Notes under the pieces: generated by a model
Database searches by the model: none
Told to the model about the DNA's origin: nothing
The model's input: the letters and a program-made list of their open reading frames with translations, nothing else
Part shown: one piece after another, positions 10,009 through 20,414 of the stretch
How the letters are laid out: every line of letters starts with the position of its first letter
How positions within the stretch are numbered: position 1 is the first letter of the stretch
Program-made: the position numbers and the translations under genes
NCBI GenBank assembly: GCA_009746045.1
Contig: RPFO01000165.1
Coordinates: 744,001 to 808,000 of the forward strand
Direction of reading: 5' to 3'
DNA from: Mesostigma viride
Lineage: Eukaryota > Streptophyta > Mesostigmatophyceae > Mesostigmatales > Mesostigmataceae
DNA length: 64,000 bases

Positions 10009-11020
10009 GGATACCTATTATGTATGTTCCTTCAGTTAGAAGTACAAGAGATACCTATCACTAATAATAGTGTGGATATAGATGTAAATACAGTGGATAC
10101 AATAGGAGTGGATTTACTGAAAATGAAATAGTAAGATACATGGCTGTGATAGATTCCTCAAAAGTATTTGAAGAAAAGACTCCTTCTTATCCTCCTCCTC
10201 GTTCTGTTTTACACCGTGTAGTTATCAAGGACGGTGCAGTTCCTACGCACTCTCCGATGTATAGAATGGGCCCTACAGAATTAAAGGAACTAAAACAGAT
10301 TTTAGTATCACTATTAGAAGCAGGATTGATAGAGCCTAGTAACTCCCCCTACTCCGCTGGTGTCCTGTTAGTTCCTAAACCAAATGGCAAGTTTCGCCTA
10401 GTTACTGATTATAGGAAGTAAACGATATTACTGTGAAGTCTAAATACCCTCTACCTCGTATTGATGATATATTTAATAAGGTTAAAGGTTCTACCTGTTT
10501 CACAGTACTAGATTGTGCGGATGGTTTTTGGCAACTACGTATAGCTCCTGAGGATTGCCACAAAACCGCCTTTGCTACCCCTTTTGGGCATTACCAGTTT
10601 AGAGTAGCGGCTATGGGACTCTGTAACTCTCCTGCCTCTTTCCAAATGTTAATGAATGAAGTGCTTAGACCTGTTATGGGAAATTCCCACCTTCCTCAAG
10701 TGTCCTCTGATTTAAAGGATCCTTCCTTCTCCTCTGTTTCTTTATCTGAGCATGACCGTTCTTGTGCTCAAGCTTACTTAGATGATATCCTTATTTATTC
10801 TCCTGATTTTGAAACGCACCTACGTGATTTAAAGAAAGTATTAGAAATCATGGCTGAAAATTCTTTATGGGCGCGCCGTGCTAAAGTTCGCTCTGGTAGA
10901 AGTGTCCCATTCTTAGGGCACGTTCTGTCAGATGCCGGGGTCGCTACCGACCCGGATAAGACTAAGTCAATTCAGGAATGGCCTACCCCTACCGACGTTA
11001 AAGGTGTACGTAGTTTCTAG
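10009..11020 (+). pseudogene. pol: Pol: reverse transcriptase (copy 1)
   Basis: Ty3/gypsy RT: SPYSAGVLLVPKPNGKFRLV, then a D-containing motif A (FTVLDCADGFWQLRI), motif B region (GLCNSPASFQMLMNEVL) and catalytic YLDD at 10775-10786. An insert of about 26 residues (starting NSHLPQVSS) separates the conserved LRPVMG from YLDD; gypsy RTs usually run straight on. One-base losses near 10110 and 10418 break the frame relative to copy 3. The frame stops at the shared break gtttctagg (11014-11022). Confidence 0.88.
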
Positions 11021-11826
11021 GAATTGCTTCTTACTATAGGCGTTTTATCCCGCGTTTCGCAACTATAGCAGCCCCTATTAATCATCTATTAAAGAAGGAT
11101 ATCCCCTTTGTTTGGAGTAGTGAATGTCAGTCGGCTTTTCAGTGTCTAAAATCCCTACTCCTCTCCCCTCCTGTACTCATCCTACCGGATACTACTAAAC
11201 CCTTTGTTGTAGCTACAGATGCTAGCAAGGTAGCTATAGGGGGCGTCCTTCTCCAGGATCAGGGTCAGGGCTTACAGCCAATCGAGTATATCTCTAGGAC
11301 AATGCTTCCTGCGGAGCGTAACTATCCCGTCCACCAGCAAGAACTATTAGCTGTGGTGTATTGTTGCCACGCGTGGCAGCACTTTCTTAAAGGTGCTCAA
11401 TTTGATGTTTGTCTGAATGAACCCTGTGAGATTGATCCTTATAGATTAGTTATCCAGACAGATCACCGCCCTCTTACCCATCTTCTCTCACAACCCAACC
11501 TTACCCCTCGTCAAGCGCGCTGGATGGAGTTTTTAGCACAGTTCTCCCCTTTTAAACTTCAGTATGTTAAGGGTGTAGATAACATAGTACCAGATGCACT
11601 CTCTCGTCGTGCAGATTACTCCTTTTTCGAGGACCTTGATGTTCTCAATACTACTCTAGTTCCTACTACTATGGGTGTAACCCCGTATGGTGAACTACCT
11701 GATGATGAATCCTATGCCTACCTCTTTCATACAGCTGTTCGCATGCCTGATCTCCTTTCTCACGTAGGACTCTCTCTCCCGTGTGAGGCCCTTCCTGTGG
11801 CCTCGGTGGGGGGGGGGGAAAAATAA
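11021..11826 (+). pseudogene. pol: Pol: RNase H (copy 1)
   Basis: Thumb/connection (ending in YYRRF), then RNase H: FVVATDASKVAIGGVLLQ, the E-containing RNYPVHQQELLAVVY, TDHRPLTHLL, and VDNIVPDALSRR at the end. It removes RNA from the RNA/DNA hybrid. About 15 residues (DVCLNEPCEIDPYRL) are inserted before VIQTDHRPL compared with usual gypsy elements. The frame ends in a G-tract near 11810 that is one of several indels versus copy 3. Confidence 0.85.
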
Positions 11827-11829
11827 AAT

Positions 11830-13480
11830 TTCTATACCGCTTAGCCATATAGCGACTAGGTCAGGAAAGTCTTATGAAACATAGTCCCTAGGACCTCCCC
11901 TTCTCTTTGGCAAGGCGGTAGGAGATCTCTTTAAACCTGTTCTGGATACCTCTGTAGCGATGCCTACCTCTGATCTTGAACGCTTATTAGTAGATTTACG
12001 GCCACTGAGCCGGAAGCATTAGCTGCCATTGCTGCCCATCCCCAACAATTAGGCAAGCACCCTTGTAAATTTGTAGGTGGATTTTTATATGTGCAGATAG
12101 CAGATTCTCCCCCTCAATGGCGCCTGTATGTCCCTCCTATCTGTCGCTCCTCCTTGCTCTTTGAGTTGCATGACTTAGCTGCTCACCAGGGTGGTAAACG
12201 GGTACGGGACCTAGTAGCCCGCTCTTACTACTGGCCTTCCCTTTAAAGGATGTAGATGAGTATGTTAGAACCTGTCAATCTTGCCAGGAGATGAAACCCA
12301 ACAATGTAGGACAGATAGCAGAGCCTAGGACCTTACCTGATCCCATCATGCCGTGGGACTCCATTATGATGGATTTTGTAGGACCTTTTAGGAAGAATGA
12401 TAGAGGTAACGCCCAGATCCTTGTTTTTGTAGATCGTTTTACTCGTATGTGTCATCTCGTGCCGTGTCCCTTAGAACTCACCGCACGCGATTGCGCACGC
12501 CTATACCTTAATAACGTATATAGATATCATGGTTTGAGTAGGCAGTTTATTAGTGATAAGGATAAGTTATTCTTCTGATTTTTGGCAGCAGTTCTTCGCT
12601 GCTATCGGTACCAAGGTCACCTTCGGTACTGCCTACCACTCCTCCTCGTCTCATTTAGTAGAACGTTTGAATAGGGTAGTGGAAGAAGCTCTGCGTCACT
12701 ATGTGAATGGCTCTGGGAGTGATTGGGAGGATTACCTATGTTTGGTAGAGTTTTCCCTTAACAATTGCCCTCAGGCTGCGCATGGTTATACGCCCTTCTT
12801 CCTAGATACTGGTAGACAACCTCTTACCCCTACCTCTCTTAGCTAGTCCTTTAAGGGACAAGGATGATGTGTCCCGGGATACTGTAGAAGGTGTGCAGGC
12901 GTTATTAGATAAGATGAAGAATGCACACGACAACGCTATTGCAGGGTACCATAGGGCGCAGGCCAAATACCTTGCTAGGTTGCGTGCCTCATTAGATAGA
13001 AGAGCACCTGAGATAGAAATAGGAGATTTAGTCTTAGTAGAAGGCCCCCGTGTTGGCCGCTTCGCTCATAAGTTCGAAGCTGAACTGAAAGTGAAACTTA
13101 GGCCCGCCTTCTTAGGACCTTTCCGTGTGTTGTCTAGAGTAGGTAATTTTCTGTATGAGATAGATATTCCTACCTCTTGGCAGACCCACTCTCGCACCTT
13201 TCATAGAAGCCAGCTGAAGCTCTATCATCAGAGCACGTTCGCTGGTAGAGAATTGGCCCCTGCCCCTTTAGAGCATAACCCGGATACTGGTGAGGTAGAG
13301 GATGAGGTAGAGGGTATCGTGGCCCATAGAGATATCAAAAAAGGCCGCGGTACCCAGCGCCAGTATAAGGTGAAGTGGATGTATGCTCGTAGTGAGGTAG
13401 ATAAGGTCTGGTATACTGAGAGTGAGCTAGATGGGTGTAGTCGCCTGCTGCAGGAGTATAAAACCCTGCATAAGCTCTAG
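11830..13480 (+). pseudogene. pol: Pol: integrase with C-terminal chromodomain (copy 1)
   Basis: Zinc-binding H-x4-H in HDLAAHQGGKR and C-x2-C in TCQSCQEMK. Core: first D in MMDFVGPF, second D in QFISDKD, E in HLVERLNR. Then a basic C-terminal domain (EIGDLVLVEGPRVGRF). A chromodomain at about 13300-13460 (VEGIVAHRDI, QYKVKWMYARSEVDKVWY) is the mark of chromoviruses, where it steers integration to modified chromatin. Frameshifts near 11880, 11990, 12245, 12571 and 12840 break this copy; the 12245 one is shared with copy 3. Confidence 0.87.
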
Positions 13481-13556
13481 TTGTAGACCTTCTCCTCTCT
13501 TATGTTATGTCTGCTGTCGACGGATGGTTGGTTGTCCCCTCCCCTCCGCAGCCGTC

Positions 13557-15837
13557 ATGTCAGAGCCTACCCCTCCGGCTGAGAGCTCGCTGCCGTCCCC
13601 GCCCCCACCGGACCCTGAGCTGTATTTCGAGGCCCTTCCGGGCCGCTGGGTGTCGCGATCAAGTTACCCGGGTGGCGTGGTGCAGCCGGCCCTTCAGGCC
13701 CAACATGCGGGCTTAGTCAGGGCGGCCCTCTTCGGGGTCACGTGGTATGGTCCTTCCCCTGATGAGCCGCACCAGCTTGTCCTGCACGGGTTCGATGATG
13801 CCGGACACTGTTTGTTGGGGTGTGGTTCCAGCTGTCCCGCCTTGGGGCAGATAGATGCGGTTCTCCGGTGTTGCCGTGTGTTCTCCTACCTCTCCACTCC
13901 TGTGGGCCGTACCTGCCTACGGGAGGTGTTCCCGTGGCTTCCAGCTGAGGGTGATGCTGAGGTAGACGAGAACCCCTGCGACCTTTTACGGGCCGTAGAG
14001 TTCATGGAGATAGCTGATCAGTCGGCGGGACTAGCGGTTAGTGGTCCTACCCCTTCGGGCGCCCCAGCCGAGGTACATTATACTCCAGATTATTCTGCCT
14101 CGAGCGCTGCGTCCGCCTCCTCGGCGTCTGTTCCTCCCTCTCCGGTCCCGTCGTCCCCTCGGTCGACCCGGGATGTCGCAGTGGAGCCTACCCCTTCGGG
14201 TTTGCCTGATCCTCTTTCGGCGACGGTCTCGGCTATGCAGGCTCAGATCCAGTCTTTGACCACGGCGTTTGGGGCCTTCCTTGCGGCCCAGGCGCAGGTC
14301 CCGGCCACGCCGGCTGGATCCGCGCCCCCTACCCCTTCTGTCGCCCCGGCGACTACGGCTTCGCCCGCGCCCCCGCCTGCGCCCGGTCGCTGTGGTTCCG
14401 GCGGCTCCTGCGACTCCTGCTGCCTCTGCGCCTGTTACCGCTGTACCTGCGCCTACGCGGGAGTCTCCTGCCCCTGTTAGCTCGCCCCCGTCGCTGCTTC
14501 CGAGCCTCCTCCCGCTCAGGCGCAGACGTCGCGGGGCTTCTTTGGCGATACTAGCGGGCTTCCCAGACTTTGGGAGGGTGGTCCTCCGCAGAGGATTCCG
14601 GTTCCTGACTGGAGCCTGGATGGTAGTCAATCTTATGCAGGCTGCCTGTCCCTACGGGCCCCATTTTTAACATGTGGCCTGAGGGTGCACCGGCAACGGA
14701 GACCGGCGCGCCTGCTCGTTGGCGGGTCCGTCACGGCCCTCTGGCTTCGGTCCGGCGCGACCTCCTGTTACCAGTGCCCTGCGTCGGTGTCGGCTCCTGC
14801 CCCTGCGTCCCTGCTCGGTCCCTCCCCTTCGGCCTCGCGGTCTTTGGCTGCGGTTGTTCGGTCCACCGGCCAGGATCCTCGCGCTACCCGCGCTACCGAC
14901 TCCCTCCGGGAGTTGTCCCAGGGTGATCGGGACAGGGCTCCTTCTGTGGTGCACGCGACGCCGGAGTCGCGCGACACGCCCGTGCCGGATGTGGTATGTC
15001 CGCACTCGCATGCCGCAGTGTGACCTGCCGCGTGCCTCCGCTGAGCTTGCCATCTCGCCCATGTCCTACGGGTTTTTTCCCAGGTGTGCCGGGCGCCTCG
15101 TGATCGTAACCTACCCATTGAGACTGATCGGCCTCCTTTCGACATGGTTATTTTAGCTGATCCTGTGTTCCAGGGTGAGATCCTGGTTCGGCGCGTTCTG
15201 TATCGCTGGGCTAGGCGCCACAACGACTTGGACACCTACGGTGGGTTCCAGTGGGCTTACCCTCCGCCTCTGGGCATTATGGCTTCGGATGCCCTTACGG
15301 TAGAGTTTCCTGCGGTGCCGGGTGTTACGTACACTACGGTCCTCCAGCCCATCCTCGAGTGGGATGCCCGCGTCCGGCGCCCTCCCGGGCCAGGGTCTAG
15401 ACTCCCGCGGTCCACCTCCTCCTCGGCCAGCGACTACCTAGAGACATTCGGGTCGCGCAGTGTGCGTCGGTGGCGCTCCCGAGAGGTTCGGCACATCCGG
15501 TTGTGGCCGTCCAACGTGGAGCCCCTGGTGGACCTGTTTTTCCCGACGGGTTTGCGCCCTCGGATCGGTACCATCGCCTCCTCCTGCGGGCCCTCTGTTT
15601 GATCGCGGTAGAGCCTTTCCTTCGCCTCTTTGCCTGTGGCTTCCTGGACTGGGCCCGTGGCCAGGTCGTTCTACGCGCATAGGTATTACTGGGCCTTTTG
15701 GGCCTTTCCTGACGGCGTGTGGGCCGATGTTTTCCTCACCGTAGATAGGCATGACAATGTTGAGGATGTGGCCCTACCAGGCCTACCTGGAGGTCCTGCT
15801 GGCTCTCGTGGCACCTATACAGACGGATGGCCACTAG
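13557..15837 (+). pseudogene. ORF3 downstream of pol, unknown GC-rich protein (copy 1)
   Basis: Starts at ATG 13557, 76 bp after pol, and is open to 14480; a two-base loss near 14390 then shifts the frame and later pieces lie in other frames to 15837. The N-terminal ~150 residues look globular (PGRWVSRSSYPGGVVQPALQ, Cys-rich CLLGCGSSCPALGQIDAVLRCC), then a long Pro/Ala/Ser linker with a short coiled-coil-like piece (LSATVSAMQAQIQSL), then a second globular part. No family recognised. No signal peptide or membrane anchor supports an envelope protein. Codons are strongly GC3-rich, unlike gag-pol, so host origin is possible. Confidence 0.5.
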
Positions 15838-16194
15838 ATAGAGGGCCTTAGGCCGACCTGAGGGTGTTGTCCCTCCGGTATATAGAGTCGCCCTCATATT
15901 CTGGCCAGTTGGTTGGCTGTTCTTGGTCCTTAGTGCTGATGTGTTTACTCTGTGTGTCCTGCCAGTGCGTCCCCCCGGCCAGGACTCCGTTCCAGGCAGT
16001 TAGGGGAACCTCCACCAGGCTTGGTGCTGGCTAACCCTACACCACCGGCGTGGTGGTGGAGACCGTGTGAACTATTGGTGCTTTGTATCTGGGATGGTCG
16101 ATCGATTGTGTTGGTATGTGCTGGGTGCGTTAGGTTTTTTCCTACCCTTTGGTTCCCTCCTCTCTGCGTAGGGAGAGGGCTCCCTACCTTTTGT
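15838..16194 (+). other. Chromovirus 3' untranslated region (copy 1)
   Basis: No open frame. It matches 42574-42936 with small indels. Contains the inverted pair tagggag...ctcccta near 16169-16186. Confidence 0.6.
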
Positions 16195-16204
16195 GGGGGG
16201 GAGG
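16195..16204 (+). promoter_or_regulatory. Polypurine tract (copy 1)
   Basis: G-rich run GGGGGGGAGG abuts TGTTACG of the 3' LTR; this is the usual plus-strand primer site for reverse transcription. Confidence 0.75.
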
Positions 16205-16368
16205 TGTTACGTCGCGTACAATTCGTTGTAGTTACGGACGTAAATTAGGTCTTGGCCTCCGTTGATCCTAGGTTAACGTGTAGTTCTAGTTGGACCTGAT
16301 TGTCTCTCGTAATAGTCCGGGTATATGGGTGCTTTGGGCGCCGCGCCGCGTACTTTATTAGTGGTCTG
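16205..16368 (+). repeat. Partial LTR, chimeric junction with Penelope-like sequence
   Basis: Starts TGTTACG and follows the LTR with several one-base losses, then at gtggtctgcc (16361-16370) switches into sequence matching Penelope-like position ~3185. LTR and Penelope-like sequences share gtcct at the switch. The rest of the LTR is missing here. Confidence 0.75.
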
Positions 16369-19300
16369 CCTTGAAGTGGTCAAGAAGTGCTTTATTTGGT
16401 GTTGAAGCCAGGTGGTGCGGTGGACCTGCTGGAGACGGTAATTCAATGCCGGTGAGACGGTGCAGTTGTTCAATTCGTGAATATGACGGCGCGAAACCAA
16501 GGTTCATGGCAGGGACAAGCTGTACGTCACGTGCTCGATGGCATTGCAAAAATTTGCGCAGTGATGTGGAAGAGAGTGGCATTCAGCAGTCTTTGGCATC
16601 ACGTGCGCTGGAAGCCCACGGGCGCGAAACTTGGTGCCTGTTGGCAAAAGGTCTACAGCGTGTGGCCGGCGGAATGCTGGGTCAGCGTCATGACGTGCTG
16701 TGAGTGGGATCAAGGTACTTTGTAAATTATCGTTGTTGTTGGCAGGGGCAGGCCCTGCCAAGTGTGGCCAGCCTCGGTGGGGCGTTGTATCGCGGCGACT
16801 CCCGTTGCTGAAACCCATGTGTCCAAGGTGGGAGAGTAATGCAGGCGGCAATTGGGATGCCGAAAGTGTGCGCACACGAGCGGCATCGCAGGCCTGCACT
16901 TGCGGCAAAGATGCTAGAATGTGTGGTCAAACACAGCTCATCCATTCGCAGCAGAATGAAAGTGAGATCAAGCAACGGCGCGGACGAGTGCATCTGCATT
17001 CCCATGATCAGGGTGCCCGAATGATACGTGAGATGAAGGCCTCGCAGACTAGTGGGCATGGGAGCGGGGACTTGCAGATCAGCTGGGAGCACGACCCCGA
17101 CGGCAATGTGTAAGCTGGTAAGCTTCTTCAAGCTGCAGGTCGAGATAGGATGCATGAAAAGTTTGTCCGCGTTGCATAGCCGAGACATTGTGCCGTAGGC
17201 AGCGGGAGACTGGTGGAGTAAAGGGAAGGATCGGTGGAGACACATGTGTGGATAGGTGGAGGGCCGGGTGACGCTGGGGGGATAGGGGCGATATGGTGGA
17301 GGATTGGTGCTTCAGACGCCAGGCACGGATGACATAAGAGGGCGGCGGGACGGAGGGGAGGCGGGCGGTCGGCGAGACGCGCTTTGAAAACTCTTGTTCA
17401 AAGTGCAAAACGTGGGGAGAAATGCATGTAACATTGCGTTTCCAAAACGTCTTCCCGATGCCTGCGGCTTTGCGAAAAAGCGGCGTCCCGTAAGTGCCGG
17501 GGACCGTTCCAGGGGACGATCGCATCCCAATCCACCCGTATTGGGCCATGGCGTCATGTAAGGGGGGTGGTCGTCGTTGGGACCGCACGGGCGGCCAATA
17601 TGAGGCGGCGTGCCCGCTCGGCACATGTTCCTGAAAAGGCGTCAGGCATCCGTGCGTCTGCCAACGTAGATACGCTGAGTGGTACCTGCGTTTGTAAAGG
17701 CATAAATGACGCGATGGGTGCTTAACGGGGTGTGGGCAGTGCGAGTTTGGTAAGCGACAAATTGCGTGCGCTGTAGCGCCGGAGGCGAGTAGAGATCGGT
17801 CATCCTTGCAGTGATGGTTATGCGCGTGTGGATATGCGACAACGCTTCCGCCAGCGCTGTGAGGAGATTACGATAGGGGAACTGCCGCGAAGTAGCAGTG
17901 TACTTCCGGTAAATCAATGCCACTGGATTGCCGTATTCTGTGGAGGGTAAGAGGCATGCCAGAAAGTCATGAAGGTGTTTCATGAATGATTCAGATGCAC
18001 TGAAGAGCTAAGACATCAACAGAACCAGAGGCGGACATATTGAGTAGTCAATATTCACTTGCGTTAACACCGTGTACCGCGATAGCTGGTGTCCATGATG
18101 CATCTCCCGGGGCAGGAGTGGGCTAAACACAGTGAATGGACTCGGAAATGTGGATTCCCAGTGGGGGGGCCTTCAATTGTCATACTGACACCTTCTTTCC
18201 TGTAACGAAAAGATTTCTTTTCATGTTCCAGAATGAGTCACCGTGCTCTGCTTTGTGTTTTTTGGCGTTTGTAAAGAGATATGGGAGGGAAAACAAAAAG
18301 CAAAGGCTGATAGTGCGTGTGGGGCCCGATCCTTGGTTAGTCTCTCAAGTGCCACAGAAACAGAGAAGTGCCACACACGCGCGCAGCCAAGCCTAGCTCC
18401 CTCAGTAAAAGTAAATAGAAAAAGGACAAGAAACGCAAAACAACGAGACAAGAAAAAGTACACAAAACACAGACACGTAGTTGCAATGTGAGCGGAATGA
18501 TGGAGGAAGGTGAGAGGGGGACATCGTATTGAAATGTGTAGGATTGAGGCAGGAGCGTCGCCAATCCCCGGGGTACATTCGTGGCTTCAAAAAGCCACAA
18601 CCTGGCGTGGAAGGGAAAAATGCAGAAGATGAGTATGCATCTAAAAGAGGTTGAGGAAACGCGGAAGAGGAAATGCCGGCGTGAACATTCCGAGGGAATA
18701 TGGCGCGACATGAGGCGGTGCAGGCTGACTATCTCTAGGTGTCGTGGTTGTGACGGGAGTGGCCGGTTTCCGGTGCGGCACTCGTCGGACTAGCCGACGA
18801 CATGTGTCTTGGTGTGCCACCCGGCTGAAATCCTCTTGCCCGTCATGCAAAGGCCACCTCCTAGCCAAAACGAACTATATTCACCAATCTAATATCAAAG
18901 AGACACCAGCGCGGCAGAAATCGGGAGAATCCGGACCATGGTGTCTCGACGCTGCCGGTATTTTTCGCGTTTCTGAGTCGTTCAGGATGATGAAGATGAA
19001 TGGTGATGGAAATGGGGTTTTGGTAATCCCTTGGGTTGCATTGAAAATTATGCTGCTTACGTGTGGGAGCGACTAGATGACTAGAGGTGGGGCCGGAAAC
19101 GCAATGCTTGTCAGGGCGTGTGTTCTAGCTAACTGGCGGGAGTGTCTAAAGTGGTGAGCACCAATTGCTTGCGATCGCTCTCCCACCATTTACGAGAGGA
19201 AATACCCTGCAAATGGAAAAACCACTGAAAAAAGGTCTTAGCTAGTCTCCAGTCATCACGTTAGCCATGCATGATTCCAAACGTCCAAAGAACTGCACAC

Positions 19301-19502
19301 CGTGGCAGAAGGAAAAAGCCGGAGACAGTCAGTTAAATGTGCGGCGGGAACCAAAAGCCCGCGGAGGATCGCAGAACACAGAGATCGTGTTGCGGCAGCG
19401 ACGCGACGACTTGCGTGGACAGACGAATGCCAGTGCGCAAGCCGAGAACGTGCGCAAAGGAACGATTCTGCACACAGGGAGTTAGATGTTGATGATACTC
19501 AT
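16369..19502 (-). pseudogene. Copy 2: Penelope-like element fragment (endonuclease side and 5' pLTR)
   Basis: Matches copy 1 from ~3185 to 6302: the minus-strand ORF from its middle to the start near 17983, the leader, and the 5' pLTR at about 18895-19502. The RT catalytic part is absent. Pieces of the frame are visible on the minus strand, including GIY-YIG-region sequence (HRVIYAFTNAGTTQRIYVG). Confidence 0.7.
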
Positions 19503-19864
19503 GCACAGCCTTGGTGCGCATGTTATGCACGTTCTACATTTCGGCTTTAAATGGTACTGGGTGCACGGTTTGATGAACAGCTTAACCAGCTCGAGTCATT
19601 AGGGGCTTGTAGGATCCGTTAGGGCTTGGTTCTACGGGGTGTGAGTGTGGTTTCCTTCCTCTATTCCCTAGGTGAATAAACGGGTTTGGTAAAGTGGTTT
19701 GTAATGGCGTTTACAGAACACATACGTGCATGCATTGAGATCTGCAGCCGGTCTCGTTCGTAACTTAGCGCTTCGCTAGGGGTTGAGTAGAGGATGCCGT
19801 GACCAATTAGGAGTATCAGGCAGCAGTAGAGGTAGAGGTGGAGGTAGAAGTTTAGGACGTAACA
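19503..19864 (+). repeat. Copy 2: LTR remainder
   Basis: Indel-rich match to the second LTR part, with aataaacggg near 19676 and the terminal gacgtaaca at 19856-19864. The 17-bp target repeat is only recognisable approximately (19506-19527). Confidence 0.65.
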
Positions 19865-20414
19865 TGGTTTCCGGAGGACTTTCGTAGGTAGAGAACGAGA
19901 CGACGGTCTCTTTGCTCACATCGCGCTTTGCAGAACCTTACGCGTCCAGGGATTCGAAGTCGACACTTCTTGACAGGTAATGGGCGGGTCGCCGTCAGCT
20001 GGGAGAGTCGTGACTGCCGGTTCGGGCACGATCTGCCAACGATGCTAGAAACCTGCTCGAGCGGATAAACCTTCGTAATTACGCTCCTTCGTTTTTTTCC
20101 TGTGCAGTTCTCTGTCCTGTCGTAAGAAGGGATTAATTGTTTTATTAGACGGCCACAGTGAGACGAGTAGCGTCGTGGTACCTAGACAAACTTTTTCTTC
20201 GTGCTGTTGCTTGTGTTTTTCATAGAGCGGCGCTACCCTGAGAGATCGGGTGTCGTGTTTAGGACGAAACGCTGGACTATCGGTCCTGATTTTTAGGACG
20301 AGCGCTGGACCCTTCCGCTCATGCTTTGCTTTCGGTGCTCCAATCGCCAGATAAGTGCCCTACCTCCCTGTCTTTCTTCTAGCGTGACGTCACAAGATCT
20401 AACACGGGGTTACC

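Larger units (their letters stand above)
886..16368 (+). mobile_element. Ty3/gypsy chromovirus, copy 1, with nested Penelope-like element
   Basis: Structure: 5' LTR in two parts (886-1173 and 6320-6603), primer binding site, leader, ORF1, gag, pol with protease, RT, RNase H, integrase and chromodomain, ORF3, polypurine tract, and the first ~164 bp of a 3' LTR (16205-16368). The 3' LTR breaks off mid-way and joins Penelope-like sequence. Up to about 14390 this copy is clean apart from scattered one-base indels, mostly in homopolymers. From there to the 3' LTR small indels against copy 3 become more frequent. Gag is intact in this copy; pol is split by several frameshifts. Confidence 0.9.

Noticed and set aside
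14031-15235. Minus-strand Arg-rich ORFs of up to 199 codons opposite ORF3
   Set aside because: Composition is what antisense GC-rich Pro/Ala codons produce; not preserved in copy 3.
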